A stretch of DNA of 64,000 nucleotides from Lusitaniella coriacea LEGE 07157 (GCF_015207425.1 NZ_JADEWZ010000023.1:1-64000), one strand, 5' to 3'. Shown: positions 18,899 through 28,158, counted from the first letter of the stretch. Numbers and translations are program-made. Notes: generated by a model not told the origin, from the sequence alone.

Positions 18899-18973
18899 GT
18901 TTGATTAGCTCAATCGGTAAGAGCATCCGATGGAATCTATCGGAGAGAGTAGGTTCGACTCCTACATCAAACA
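18899..18973 (+). tRNA. tRNA-like gene with encoded CCA and aberrant anticodon loop
   Basis: A full cloverleaf can be drawn: acceptor GTTTGAT with ATCAAAC, D-arm GCTC/GAGC around AATCGGTAA, and T-arm GTAGG-TTCGACT-CCTAC. Discriminator A is followed by CCA (18974-18976). The anticodon arm is a perfect TCCGAT/ATCGGA stem with the 7-base loop GGAATCT. That loop lacks the usual T33 and would present AAT. With one pair opened the loop is TGGAATCTA, which contains T-GGA-A. The amino-acid identity is therefore undetermined. It abuts the next tRNA, sharing one base. Confidence 0.6.
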
Positions 18974-18975
18974 CC

Positions 18976-19048
18976 AAAAAGTTAGCTCATTTGGTAGAGC
19001 AATCGACTCATAATCGATTTGTAACAGGTTCAAATCCTGTACTTTTTC
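18976..19048 (+). tRNA. tRNA with CAT anticodon (Met or lysidine-type Ile)
   Basis: The cloverleaf is complete: acceptor AAAAAGT/ACTTTTT, D-arm GCTC-ATTTGGTA-GAGC, anticodon stem ATCGA/TCGAT with loop CTCATAA (anticodon CAT), variable TTGTA, T-arm ACAGG-TTCAAAT-CCTGT. An encoded CCA follows at 19049-19051. The very A/T-rich acceptor and end-to-end packing with the preceding tRNA differ from ordinary cyanobacterial chromosomal tRNAs. They resemble the compact tRNA arrays known from some cyanobacterial plasmids. CAT could mean elongator Met or an Ile tRNA modified by TilS; I cannot decide. Confidence 0.75.
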
Positions 19049-19089
19049 CCACCCTCGCCTAGGGTTAACAGGCACCTTGCTCAAGACAA

Positions 19090-19152
19090 GGGAGCGTATA
19101 GCTCAAATGGCACGGGAGAGATCCCAAGACGGTTCGAGTCCGTTTTTGTTTT
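19090..19152 (+). tRNA. Degenerate tRNA remnant
   Basis: A good T-arm (GACGG-TTCGAGT-CCGTT, 19128-19144) is preceded by a TA-GCTC D-arm start (19099-19104), GGGAG and ATCCC. There is no room for a normal anticodon arm, and the acceptor strands do not pair. It lies about 40 bases after the CAT tRNA and is most simply a decayed member of the same cluster. Confidence 0.4.
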
Positions 19153-19647
19153 GTAAACTTTGCAATGTAGGTGTTTGTGACTTCCAATCGCGTCGCGTGC
19201 GGCAGTTGCAACAGTGAAGAAGCCAGCGTTAATGCACTTCTCCCTCCCTTGAGTATGTCCCTTCGTTTGCTTTCTCCGCGTTCTCTTTGGAGGGTGTGGA
19301 GGGGGTTTAGGAAACGGCATATTTGGATGGGGTATGCCTTTGTCAGAGATGCCTCCGGGCAATTTTTGGCAAAGTTTCGCGTACTTCCTCCTTAATCCAG
19401 TGCTGGAGAAACATTAACCCGCAACGGAACTGAAACCCACCTACTGTTGCAGAGTTTAAAAATATTTTGTATTATATGTACTACAAAAGCGTTTTAATCG
19501 ATTTTTCGATTGGGGTTAGATGAGTTCCCCATTACAGAGTTAAGAGTCCGCAATTTAAAAAGCCATAATCTTTACGACGAAATACAGTCCTCAGCTTCCA
19601 AACAAGAAAAATCAAGAGCCATCATTTATTAGTTATTCGTTCATTCG
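19153..19647. other. Non-coding spacer after the tRNA cluster
   Basis: About 500 bases with short open frames that look unlike proteins and no further tRNA fold that I can draw. A purine-rich patch (GGAGGGTGTGGAGGGGGT, about 19290) is the only notable composition. Confidence 0.4.
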
Positions 19648-21231
19648 ATGTTTAAACGCTTATTCAACCGTTTCCCTCGCCCCTCTTTATCCTTTAAACT
19701 CTCCATGTGGAAAACTTTTTATATCAAACCCAATGAGATTGGGATTTTATACCACCGCAGCGATTTCAAGAAAATTTTGCAGCCGGGAATTCACAACTAT
19801 TTGGGTTGGCATTGGCAAGTCAAAGTTTACGATCTCAATCAACCCGAAGCAAGGATTGAGAATCTCGAATTGTTGTTGCGCAATCATTGGGTAGAATTCC
19901 AAGACTATTTGTTAGTGGTAAGAACAGAATTCAATCAAGCTGCATTAGTCCGTATGGGTCAGAATTGGGTGAGTATTGCACCGAATCAATTGGTGGCATT
20001 TTGGCGAGGGTTTATTGAAGTTGAGTCTCATCTTTTCGATTTAGATGACAGCTTGGAACTTCCCGCGCCGTTTCTGCAACAAGTTCGCCGAGTTGCGTTG
20101 AATGGACTGAAGAAATTCCAAATCGCCGAACAAGAAATCGGTTTGCTGTTCGTACAGAATGATTTTGTCCGTCCTTTGGAACCGGGAGAGTACGGATTTT
20201 GGTCTTTTGATAAAACGGTTGCGGTACAGACAATGAGTCGTTTGGTGCCAAATCCAACGTTTCCCTTGGAAGAGTTGCTGATTGAAAAACATCCGGATTT
20301 TGTGGCGACGTATTGTACGACAGTACAATTATCGAGGAATTTTGTGGCAATTGTGCGCGATCGCGGAAAAGTCATTTCAATCCTCCCCCCGTGCAGCCAA
20401 AAGCTCTTTTGGCAAGGGGTTGAAGTAGAAGAAATTGACATTAGCGGCAATGCAAAATTACCCTCTCATTTAGTGGCAGAATTAGTATCGGGACTGCCAG
20501 AAACTGTTGAATTGAGTTACCGATCTTTGCACATTTGTGAAATTCTCCCACAACATATTGGGTTGTTGTATATCAATCGAGAATTTTGTGATACGCTGCA
20601 ACCGGGAATCCACGCTTGGTGGATATTCGGACGTTCTTGGCAAACGGAAATCTTTGACCTGCGCCAGCAAACTTTAGAGGTTTCCGGACAGGATATCCTT
20701 TCTAAGGATAAAGTGCCACTGCGCTTAAATTTAACAGCAGGTTTCCGCATTGTTAACCCCCTAGAAGCACAGAATCGCTTATCGGATATTAAAGGATATT
20801 TGTACAAAGAATTGCAGTTTGCTCTGCGCTCTGCTGTTGGGGAAAAAACGCTCGATTCCTTATTAGAGGATAAAGGGGAAATCGATCGCGCGATCTCCGA
20901 TTATATCCATCAAAAGACCGCAGAGCATGGCATTGAAGTGGATTCTGTTGGAGTCAAAGACATCATCCTTCCCGGCGATATCAAAACGATTTTGAGCCAA
21001 GTGGTCGAAGCTGAAAAATCCGCACAAGCCAACGTCATTCGCCGTCGAGAAGAAACGGCTGCCACGCGCAGTATGCTCAACACCGCAAAGGTTATGGAAA
21101 ATAACCCCGTTGCCCTGCGTTTGAAGGAATTAGAAGTCCTAGAACGGGTTGCAGAGAAAATTGATAAGATTCAAGTCAACGGTAGCTTGGATAGTATTTT
21201 GACGGACTTGATTCGGATCGATCGCGAGTAA
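19648..21231 (+). CDS. SPFH/slipin-family protein with triplicated N-terminal unit
   Basis: The 527-residue protein has a C-terminal SPFH/prohibitin-like region from about residue 302. It includes QDILSKDKVPLRLNLTAGFR, a KELQFALRSAVGEKTLDSLL segment, VDSVGVKDIILPGDI and a helical tail rich in Glu and Arg. SPFH proteins form oligomeric membrane-associated scaffolds. The motif E/H-I-G-x-L-x(7)-F-x(3)-L-x-PG occurs three times, near residues 30, 162 and 303, each followed by a W-containing strand. The N-terminal half therefore looks like two diverged copies of the entry strand unit. The usual N-terminal membrane hairpin is absent, so membrane attachment, if any, must be by another route. It is a single gene with a long spacer before it. 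Confidence 0.8.
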   Translation: MFKRLFNRFPRPSLSFKLSMWKTFYIKPNEIGILYHRSDFKKILQPGIHNYLGWHWQVKVYDLNQPEARIENLELLLRNHWVEFQDYLLVVRTEFNQAALVRMGQNWVSIAPNQLVAFWRGFIEVESHLFDLDDSLELPAPFLQQVRRVALNGLKKFQIAEQEIGLLFVQNDFVRPLEPGEYGFWSFDKTVAVQTMSRLVPNPTFPLEELLIEKHPDFVATYCTTVQLSRNFVAIVRDRGKVISILPPCSQKLFWQGVEVEEIDISGNAKLPSHLVAELVSGLPETVELSYRSLHICEILPQHIGLLYINREFCDTLQPGIHAWWIFGRSWQTEIFDLRQQTLEVSGQDILSKDKVPLRLNLTAGFRIVNPLEAQNRLSDIKGYLYKELQFALRSAVGEKTLDSLLEDKGEIDRAISDYIHQKTAEHGIEVDSVGVKDIILPGDIKTILSQVVEAEKSAQANVIRRREETAATRSMLNTAKVMENNPVALRLKELEVLERVAEKIDKIQVNGSLDSILTDLIRIDRE

Positions 21232-21442
21232 GAGATGAGTGTAATGAATCTTAACCAATAACCATCGTTCAAACGCTGGTGCGAATATAGCGTTTCCATT
21301 TTGGATGTCAAACTCCCAAGAAAGGACAAATGGGTACTCTTTTGGGGATATTGGGGATATTAAGGAATAAACATTGGGTTTCACATTTCATATTGATAAG
21401 AGCGGAATCTCAAACGGGAGCATCCTCAAAGGAGAAACAAAA

Positions 21443-22303
21443 ATGGCAAGATCCCTAGAATTCTTTAAAGATGGTCGCATCTACGAACGCGAAGACGGTC
21501 AGTTGATGAAAGTGTCCGACACCCAAGGACAAGTCAAACGCCTTCTTGAAGTATTGGAATTCACCTCCGCCGATACCTTCACCGTGATGCCCGATGACGC
21601 TGGGACTCGCGAGGTTCCCGTCCGACAATCCCCAGCGAAGCAAATTAGCGCGGAAGGACTCGAACTCATTAAAACCTTTGAGGGATTGTATCTCGAATCC
21701 TATCAAGATGCAGTGGGCGTGTGGACGATTGGTTGGGGGAATACTGAAGGCATTGGTCCGGGAATGACAATTACTGTCGCCCAAGCGGAACAAATGCTGC
21801 GCAAGGAACTCAGCCAGTTTGAAACGGCAGTAACCGAATACGTCAAAGTAGAGATTAATGAAAATCAATATGCAGCGTTAGTGGCGTTCAGTTATAACGT
21901 AGGCGCGCGCGCCCTTTACGATTCAACGCTACTCAAGGTTTTGAATCAAGGACAAATACAAGAAGCCGCCGACCAATTTTTACGCTGGGATAAAGCAGGG
22001 GGTCAGGCGTTACTCGGACTCTCGCGGCGACGCAGGTCAGAACGTTCCTTGTTTTTGAGCGAACCCTGGAAATGGGCATTGACCTGGGAACCTTCCCGCG
22101 TCCTGAAGCTTTCACAACCTCTTCTCCACGGCGATGATGTACGCCGCCTGCAACAAGCATTAGCCGACGCTGGGTTTGACGTTCAGGCAGATGGATATTT
22201 TGGGGAAGGAACCGATAAAGCCGTCAAAGCATTTCAAGAACAGAAGGGTTTGGGGGTTGATGGGATTGTGGGAACGCAAACTCTGAAACAATTGGGTTTA
22301 TGA
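21443..22303 (+). CDS. GH24 phage-type lysozyme with C-terminal peptidoglycan-binding domain
   Basis: The 286-residue protein has a glycoside hydrolase 24 domain (about residues 68-205) with the T4-lysozyme-like triad E80 (KTFEG), D89 (SYQDA) and T95 (VWTIGWGNT), plus AFSYNVGARAL. A PG_binding_1 domain follows (about 220-286; LHGDDVRRLQQALADAGFDV and KAVKAFQEQKGLGVDGIVG). An N-terminal ~60 residues of unknown type precede the enzyme. No signal peptide is seen, and no holin or phage gene is nearby, which suggests a domesticated endolysin. The ATG at 21443 has a GGAG site 12 bases upstream; the in-frame TTG at 21374 does not. Confidence 0.88.
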   Translation: MARSLEFFKDGRIYEREDGQLMKVSDTQGQVKRLLEVLEFTSADTFTVMPDDAGTREVPVRQSPAKQISAEGLELIKTFEGLYLESYQDAVGVWTIGWGNTEGIGPGMTITVAQAEQMLRKELSQFETAVTEYVKVEINENQYAALVAFSYNVGARALYDSTLLKVLNQGQIQEAADQFLRWDKAGGQALLGLSRRRRSERSLFLSEPWKWALTWEPSRVLKLSQPLLHGDDVRRLQQALADAGFDVQADGYFGEGTDKAVKAFQEQKGLGVDGIVGTQTLKQLGL

Positions 22304-22455
22304 GCCGATCGCGTTAAGCTTTGGATTGGGAGGATGTCAATTAAAATTCATGAGAAATTAGCGAATCCTGCTGCGATAAAGCTGTAGTAAATGTGGGAAA
22401 AACCCGTTTCGAGGAAAGGGCGGGGAAGCCTGAAAATATTACCTATTTCATCCAA

Positions 22456-23154
22456 ATGACTAGCGAAATTGCCTACACTATCGAACACGCTCCTGCTTAT
22501 GCGTCCTTAATTCTGAGGGTTAACGCCAATCAAGCAGTTTTGGTCGAATCTTCAGCAATGGCAGCGATGGATTCCTGTTTGCAAATGAAGTCGAAAGTTC
22601 GAGGGGGTTTGCTCAAAGGAATTGGTCGAATGTTGGGGGGAGAATCGCTCTTTATGAGTGAGTTTACCGCTGAAGGGAGATCGGGAGAACTTTACATTTC
22701 TCCGGGCATTCCTGGGGACATTCAGCATTACCGAATTACGCCCAGTCGCGCTTTAATGGTTCAATCTGGGGGCTTTGTGGCTTGCAGTTCCACGATAGAA
22801 ATCGATTCAAAGTTTCAAGGGTTTAAGGGCTTTTTTAGCGGCGAATCTTTATTTTTGCTGCGGGTTACAGGAGAAGGAGATTTGTGGTTTAGCTCTTACG
22901 GAGCGATTATCGAGATTCCCGTTGCAGGAGAATATATTGTCGATACGGCGTATATAGTCGCTTTTGAAGAGACGTTGGACTATAACGTGGAAATGATTGG
23001 CGGACTGTCTTTTCGGTCGCTCAAAACCGGGATTTTTGGGGGAGAGGGTTTAGTTTGTCGTTTTCGGGGAGAGGGACGCTTGTGGGTGCAATCTCGCAGT
23101 CTCTATTCCTTACTGAATTTCTTAAATCCATTCCGTCCCGTTAAGAGCAATTAA
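22456..23154 (+). CDS. AIM24/TIGR00266 family protein
   Basis: The 233-residue beta-rich protein matches the AIM24 (DUF124) family: YTIEHAPAYASLILRVNANQ at the N-terminus, KVRGGLLKGIGRMLGGESLF, then a second MSEFTAEGRSGELYISPGIP block. A duplicated SKFQGFKGFFSGESLFLLRV unit follows, then FGGEGLVCRFRGEGRLWVQS. Bacterial members are predicted tryptophan-attenuator-like barrel proteins of unknown function. A GTG at 22393 would add 21 non-family residues, so the ATG is chosen, though without a clear ribosome-binding site. It follows the lysozyme gene by 152 bases. Confidence 0.85.
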   Translation: MTSEIAYTIEHAPAYASLILRVNANQAVLVESSAMAAMDSCLQMKSKVRGGLLKGIGRMLGGESLFMSEFTAEGRSGELYISPGIPGDIQHYRITPSRALMVQSGGFVACSSTIEIDSKFQGFKGFFSGESLFLLRVTGEGDLWFSSYGAIIEIPVAGEYIVDTAYIVAFEETLDYNVEMIGGLSFRSLKTGIFGGEGLVCRFRGEGRLWVQSRSLYSLLNFLNPFRPVKSN

Positions 23155-23170
23155 AAATTGACAAATCATT

Positions 23171-23204
23171 AGGGTACACTTCAATCTCGATGAAGATGCA
23201 CCCT
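23171..23204. terminator. Bidirectional hairpin between convergent genes
   Basis: AGGGTACACTTCA (23171-23183) pairs imperfectly with TGAAGATGCACCCT (23191-23204) around a 7-base loop. It lies between the AIM24 gene and ftrV, whose ends face each other. Flanking A/T tracts are modest on both sides. Confidence 0.6.
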
Positions 23205-23222
23205 AGATTTATCGAACTTGAG

Positions 23223-23444
23223 CTAAATCACTTCGACCTCATCCTCCCGAAAGTGAGCTTTAAACCTTTTTTCAAACTTGACAAGAACGGGAAGATTCGC
23301 ACTAACGGGTCTTCCTTGCCATTCCGTAACCACTTCTATCACCTCTCCTTCTAGCCCTTTAATGTCAAAGGGCTCTTTTTTGTGTTCGGGATGATGGTAG
23401 ACAACAACAGATTGAATAACTCGGACGCGATCGCCAACTTTCAT
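23223..23444 (-). CDS. ftrV: Ferredoxin-thioredoxin reductase, variable chain
   Basis: The 73-residue protein begins MKVGDRVRV and has the characteristic VVVYHHPEHKKEPFDIKGLE segment and a C-terminal LVKFEKRFKAHFREDEVEVI. It is an SH3-like barrel that packs on the catalytic [4Fe-4S] subunit FtrC to pass electrons from photosynthetic ferredoxin to thioredoxin. The length fits cyanobacterial FtrV (about 75). The frame is open to an upstream ATG at 23504, but those 20 residues are absent from the family. FtrC is not in the window. Confidence 0.9.
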   Translation of the reverse strand: MKVGDRVRVIQSVVVYHHPEHKKEPFDIKGLEGEVIEVVTEWQGRPVSANLPVLVKFEKRFKAHFREDEVEVI

Positions 23445-23565
23445 AAACTTCGTTTTCTTTTGTTTGGGTTGACCTAAAACTCTGCCAACAGCATTTTTGG
23501 GCAATTTTATCAGTTTACCGCGATCGCGTCCGTAGGGCGAGGGGAGTCTTCAGTTTGCATCGCGA

Positions 23566-26148
23566 TTACATCGCCACGAAATTCACCAATTTCCCAGGGA
23601 CAACAATAACCTTCTTAATCTCTTTGCCCTCAAGATACTTCTGAACTCCCTCCGATTCGCGGGCGTATTGTTCCAACTCCGCCTTACTCGCACTCGCCGG
23701 AACTTGAATCACATCCCGCTTTTTACCCATTACTTGAATCACGAGAGTAATTTCGTCCACAACCAACGCTTCGGGGTCGCATTTAACCCAGGATGCGCTG
23801 TGAACGGAGGTTTTATACCCCAACTCGTGCCACAATTCATCGGCGATGTGGGGAGCAAAGGGAGCCATTAAAATCGTTAAGGTTTCAATTCCTTCCCGAT
23901 AAACAGGAGACTCTTTGCGAGGAAAATCTGAGAGGGCATTACTAAGCTTCATTAACTCAGAGATCGCCGTATTAAACTGATAATCCCCTTCCATATCTTC
24001 TGAAACTTCCTTAATCGCCGTATGGATTGCCCTGCGTAAGTTTTTCTCTTCTTTAGTAAGAGATACTTTATCCTTCAACTTTTTCTTGGATTTTTTATTG
24101 GGATCCATCCCCACAAAATCCGCAACCAAACGCCACACGCGGTTCAAAAAGCGGAATTGCCCTTCCACATCCGCATCGTCCCACTCCAAATCCTTCTCTG
24201 GCGGTGCTTTGAACAAAATGAACATTCGCGCCGTATCCACACCATAATTGGAAATCACATCTTCTGGCGCAACGCCATTGCCTTTGGATTTAGACATGGT
24301 GGCGTAGCACAATTCTAAAGGTTCGTTGGTTTGGGGGTCGCGAGGGTCGTTGGGGTTAACGGATGCTGAAGGAATCCATTTATCTTTCCCCCCTTTATTG
24401 GGATTGAAGTAGGTTTTTCCCTGCACCATCCCTTGAGTTAACAAGCGTTGGAAGGGTTCGTCAAAATCGAGCAATCCCCTGTCTCGCAAGCCTTTGGTGA
24501 CGAAGCGGGAGTATAACAAGTGTAAGATTGCGTGTTCGATTCCGCCCACGTACTGATCTACGGGCATCCAATCGTTGACTTTATCTTTTTCGCAAATTTC
24601 TTGCTCGTTTTGGGCATCGGGATAGCGCAAGAAATACCAAGATGAATCGATGAACGTGTCCATCGTGTCAGTTTCCCGTTTAGCTGGTTCGCCGCAACTA
24701 GGACAGGGAACGTTTACCCAATCGTCCATCTGCGCGAGGGGAGAGGGACCCCGCCCGGAAAATTCGACGTTTTCGGGTAAGGGAACGGGTAAGTCTGCGT
24801 TGGGAACGGGAACGATGCCGCAACTGGGACAGTGGATGACGGGAATGGGCGCACCCCAGTATCGCTGGCGGGAAATCAACCAATCTCGGAGGCGGTATTG
24901 GATTCTCGCTTTGCCGTAACCTTTTTTTTCGGCATAGGCGATGATTTTTTCTTTCCCTTCCGAGGAGGGAAGACCGTCAAATTGACCGGAATTGACCATG
25001 ATTCCGGGTTCGACGTATGCGGCATCTAAGGGGTCATTCGCATCGCCTCCTTCGGGAATAATGACGGTTTTGATGGGAAGGTTGTTTTCCCCGGCAAATT
25101 GAAAATCCCGCTTATCGTGGGCGGGAACGCCCATCACTGCCCCTGTACCGTATTCATAAAGAACGTAATCCGCAATCCAGATGGGAATTTCTTCCCCGGT
25201 GAAGGGATTAATCGCTTTGCCTCCGGTGGGAATGCCCCGCTTGGGTTTGCCTTCGGCGGTGCGTTCGAGTTCGCTTTCTTCGGCAATTTCTTTGATAAAG
25301 GCATTAACTGCCTGTTTTTGGCTTTTTGAGGTAACTTTTGGAGTTAAAGGGTGTTCTGGGGCGAGAACGACATAGCTCACGCCATAAACGGTGTCGGGAC
25401 GGGTGGTGAATACGCCGATTTTTTCGTCCATTCCCACAACGGGAAATTCTAAGGTTGCGCCGACTGATTTACCGATCCAATTGGCTTGCATGGTTTTGAC
25501 GCGATCGGGCCAACCATCCAATTTATCGAGATCGTTGAGGAGTTGTTCGGCGTAGTCGGTGATTTTGAAGAACCACTGGCGCAAAAGTTTGCGTTCGACG
25601 ATCGCGCCGGAACGCCAGGAACGCCCTTCACTGTCCACCTGTTCGTTGGCGAGAACGGTTTGATCGATGGGGTCCCAATTTACCGCAGCTTCTTTTTGAT
25701 ACGCCAATCCCGCTTCAAGGAATTGCAAGAAAATCCACTGCGTCCATTTGTAGTAATCCGGCGCGCAGGTGGCAACTTCCCTCTCCCAATCGAGGGAGAA
25801 TCCCAATTGTTGCAATTGCCCTTTCATGTGGGCGATGTTTTGATTCGTCCACTGGGCGGGGGGAACGCCGCGATCGATCGCGGCATTTTCTGCTGGTAAC
25901 CCAAAAGCATCCCAACCCATTGGGTGCAGTACCCGATATCCTTGCATCCGCTTGAGGCGCGCGATCGCGTCCGTAATCGTATAGTTGCGAACGTGACCCA
26001 TGTGTAGGTTCCCAGACGGGTAGGGAAACATGGATAAGGCATAAAATTTGGGCTTGGTTTTGTCTTCAGGGGTTTTATCTAAACCCCGTTCGTCCCATTC
26101 TTTCTGCCACTTCTTTTCGATCGCGGCTGCATTGTATCGGGATTCCAC
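23566..26148 (-). CDS. leuS: Leucyl-tRNA synthetase
   Basis: This class I synthetase charges tRNA-Leu. The 860 residues include the HIGH-type motif in [17 protein letters not shown], the CP1 editing domain ([20 protein letters not shown]), the zinc-binding cysteines of the ZN1 region (CPSCG twice), the KMSKS motif as [10 protein letters not shown], the [18 protein letters not shown] anticodon-binding start and the C-terminal domain ending [16 protein letters not shown]. Nothing is missing. It is followed downstream by ftrV and preceded by trmD on the same strand. Confidence 0.97.
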   Translation of the reverse strand: MESRYNAAAIEKKWQKEWDERGLDKTPEDKTKPKFYALSMFPYPSGNLHMGHVRNYTITDAIARLKRMQGYRVLHPMGWDAFGLPAENAAIDRGVPPAQWTNQNIAHMKGQLQQLGFSLDWEREVATCAPDYYKWTQWIFLQFLEAGLAYQKEAAVNWDPIDQTVLANEQVDSEGRSWRSGAIVERKLLRQWFFKITDYAEQLLNDLDKLDGWPDRVKTMQANWIGKSVGATLEFPVVGMDEKIGVFTTRPDTVYGVSYVVLAPEHPLTPKVTSKSQKQAVNAFIKEIAEESELERTAEGKPKRGIPTGGKAINPFTGEEIPIWIADYVLYEYGTGAVMGVPAHDKRDFQFAGENNLPIKTVIIPEGGDANDPLDAAYVEPGIMVNSGQFDGLPSSEGKEKIIAYAEKKGYGKARIQYRLRDWLISRQRYWGAPIPVIHCPSCGIVPVPNADLPVPLPENVEFSGRGPSPLAQMDDWVNVPCPSCGEPAKRETDTMDTFIDSSWYFLRYPDAQNEQEICEKDKVNDWMPVDQYVGGIEHAILHLLYSRFVTKGLRDRGLLDFDEPFQRLLTQGMVQGKTYFNPNKGGKDKWIPSASVNPNDPRDPQTNEPLELCYATMSKSKGNGVAPEDVISNYGVDTARMFILFKAPPEKDLEWDDADVEGQFRFLNRVWRLVADFVGMDPNKKSKKKLKDKVSLTKEEKNLRRAIHTAIKEVSEDMEGDYQFNTAISELMKLSNALSDFPRKESPVYREGIETLTILMAPFAPHIADELWHELGYKTSVHSASWVKCDPEALVVDEITLVIQVMGKKRDVIQVPASASKAELEQYARESEGVQKYLEGKEIKKVIVVPGKLVNFVAM

Positions 26149-26362
26149 AACTGTCTCTCCTTCTTATTGACGGGTAACGGGGAAGGGGTAAAGGGGAAGG
26201 GAAAACCGTTGACCCTCAACAACGCTCCCTCATTGCTGGCTCAACCGAATGGTTTAGTGCTTGCTTATTTTATTATATAATATTGCGTACTACACTCGTG
26301 TTTCACAAGATCCGCGATCGACAATTTCCCACAAACACTCTCCCCCAGCTTCCCCAGCTCCT

Positions 26363-26398
26363 CAACTGTTGACTGATGACTGTTGACTGTTAACTGAA
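26363..26398. repeat. Short TGTTGACTG tandem motif
   Basis: Repeated units TGTTGACTG / TGATGACTG / TGTTGACTG / TTAACTG lie at the end of trmD and include its stop codon. A related string (GCTGTTGACTGATAACTGAA) appears at 58231-58250 before the MlaE-type gene. Motifs of this kind recur in cyanobacterial spacers. Confidence 0.6.
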
Positions 26399-27082
26399 AT
26401 CCCCCCGCTTCTCCCACAAATCCGGACGGCGTTCTTTGGTGCGTTGAATTTGTGCTTCCATCCGCCATCGCGCGATCGCGCCATGATTGCCTGAACGCAA
26501 AATCTCTGGAACCTCCCAGTCCCGAAAAACCGCAGGTCGCGTATATTGAGGATAATCGAGCAAACCCGACTCAAAACTCTCCGCCTTCAAAGACTCTTCC
26601 TTCCCCACCGTTCCCGGTAGCAGGCGCACGACTCCGTTAATCAACGCCAACGCCGGAATTTCGCCACAAGTGAGAACAAAATCCCCCAAAGAAATCTCCC
26701 GCGTCACCAAATGTTCCCGCACGCGATCGTCCACCCCCTCATAATGCCCGCAAATTACAATGAGTTGGTCGTAATTGTGAGCTAACCCTTGCAATAACGG
26801 CTGTTTGAGAGGTTCGCCTTGGGGCGACATCAAAATAATTTCTCGCCTCGGTAGTGTGGGTAACGACTCAACCGCCGCAAACAAAGGTTCCGGTTTGAGC
26901 AACATTCCCACGCCGCCGCCGTAGGGTTCATCATCAACGCGCCGATGCTTATCGGTGGCAAAATCGCGCGGATTGCAACAATGAACCTCTGCAATTTTCT
27001 TTGCAAGGGCTTTACCCAACAAACCCGACGAGAAGGGCGAGGTAAAAAAATCGGGAAAGAGGGTAATTAAATCAAAGCGCAT
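26390..27082 (-). CDS. trmD: tRNA (guanine37-N1)-methyltransferase
   Basis: TrmD is a SPOUT methyltransferase that makes m1G37 in tRNAs and prevents frameshifting. The 230 residues show MRFDLITLFPDFF at the start, the VDDEPYGGGVGMLLKPEPLF loop, ICGHYEGVDDRVREHLV and the knot region EISLGDFVLTCGEIPALALI. The PQYTRPAVFRDWEVPEIL and GNHGAIARWRMEAQIQRT segments follow. It is complete. It lies 241 bases upstream of leuS on the same strand, so co-transcription is possible. Confidence 0.96.
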   Translation of the reverse strand: MRFDLITLFPDFFTSPFSSGLLGKALAKKIAEVHCCNPRDFATDKHRRVDDEPYGGGVGMLLKPEPLFAAVESLPTLPRREIILMSPQGEPLKQPLLQGLAHNYDQLIVICGHYEGVDDRVREHLVTREISLGDFVLTCGEIPALALINGVVRLLPGTVGKEESLKAESFESGLLDYPQYTRPAVFRDWEVPEILRSGNHGAIARWRMEAQIQRTKERRPDLWEKRGDFS

Positions 27083-27558
27083 GATCGATCGTTAAAATTT
27101 TACCTTTCCCCACTCATAGGATAGGCTGTTGTGCATTTAAATTGTGACTTAGGGTAACACGGTGAGAGATTGACGGCTTTGATGCAGAGCGCTCGATACC
27201 CAATTTGAATGTGTATTAGCTTATTTAGTTGAATAGCCATAGCTAAGACTGACGCGGAGACAGGTCGAAGTTTTTGTGATGGGCAATGAGAAAGATTTGA
27301 TATCAAACAACTCAGAGAGATAAAGACGTTAACACTCTCCCCTTAAGTCGAAGCGATAACAAGAGATTTTTGTTTTATCGGGTTTGTCTGGCAATTTCGC
27401 CAATCCTACCCATTTTGAAACATTTAGGTGCGTTGGCGTGACAATTTCAGCCAAAAATTTATTTCACCGCTAACCCTTTAGATATAACGGTAGTCTCCTT
27501 TTTGCATTGTAAGATAGACAAGCAGGTTTTTGAAAACATTATTACAAAAAACGAGATT
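27083..27558. other. Non-coding spacer between trmD and the phycobilin lyase
   Basis: The spacer holds dispersed-repeat copy B (27123-27223) and then about 330 AT-rich bases containing the divergent promoter regions of trmD and the lyase gene. No convincing open frame or RNA gene was seen. Confidence 0.45.
27123..27223 (-). repeat. Dispersed repeat, copy B (inverted relative to copy A)
   Basis: The reverse complement reads TAAGCTAATACACATTC, then GGGTATCGAGCGCTC, TCAATCTCTCACCGTG and CAATTTAAATGCACAACAGC, differing from copy A at scattered positions only. The opposite orientation and location between unrelated genes indicate a mobile or rearranging non-coding element. Confidence 0.75.
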
Positions 27559-28158
27559 ATGGACGCAATGAAATTTTTCCAACACAGTGCTGGGAAATGG
27601 CGTTCGCAACGCACAACCCATCATCTCCCCTTCAGGCGTGCAGAGACGGGGGGGTCTGAAATTTTGGTGGAATCCTTGGGCGCTGACGATCCTAAAATTA
27701 TTGAAATTTGTCAAATGCACGATGTCGATCCCAATTTAGCGGTGGGCGGTGCTTTCGTCAGTTGGGATGGCGCAATGGCGTGGGATAAGGAAGGGGAAGA
27801 TCATAAAGGGACGACGGTTTTTTCATTGATTCCCGACTCCGATAACCCCAGAAAAGGCAAGCTGTTGCGGGAAAGAGGTTATGCCGAAATCGTCCCGATT
27901 GCAGGTCATTATGAAATGGATGAGGAAGATGGTCTGAATTTGATTACAGACTATGAAACCATGAGCATTGTCGAGCGCTTTTGGTTTGTTACCCCCAACC
28001 TTCGCTTGCGCAGTAGTACAGTTAAGCGTTTCGGCGGCTTCAACACGGCAACCTTTTGCATTGAGTCTCGCATTGATGAAACATCTTCCGACGAGAACTC
28101 TACTGCGACAGCAGATTCCCTAAAAGAGCAACCTACTTTTGCAATTAGTGGTTGGTAA
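27559..28158 (+). CDS. CpcS/CpeS-type phycobiliprotein lyase
   Basis: These lyases attach phycocyanobilin or related bilins to cysteine 82-type positions of phycobiliprotein subunits. The 199-residue lipocalin-like protein has the family N-terminus MDAMKFFQHSAGKWRSQRTT, a RRAETGGSEI strand and GAFVSWDGAMAWD. It also has YEMDEEDGLNLITDYETMSI, VERFWFVTPNLRLRSSTVKR, and GFNTATFCIESR at the end of the fold. A Ser/Thr/Glu-rich tail of about 25 residues follows. The start at the ATG 27559 matches the family. Its presence points to a phycobilisome-containing cyanobacterium. Confidence 0.88.
   Translation: MDAMKFFQHSAGKWRSQRTTHHLPFRRAETGGSEILVESLGADDPKIIEICQMHDVDPNLAVGGAFVSWDGAMAWDKEGEDHKGTTVFSLIPDSDNPRKGKLLRERGYAEIVPIAGHYEMDEEDGLNLITDYETMSIVERFWFVTPNLRLRSSTVKRFGGFNTATFCIESRIDETSSDENSTATADSLKEQPTFAISGW

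Noticed and set aside
18811-19062. Open frame across the tRNA cluster
   Set aside because: It is read through two tRNA genes and is explained by them.
25486-25899. Open frame antisense to leuS
   Set aside because: Shadow of a fully conserved synthetase; no independent support.
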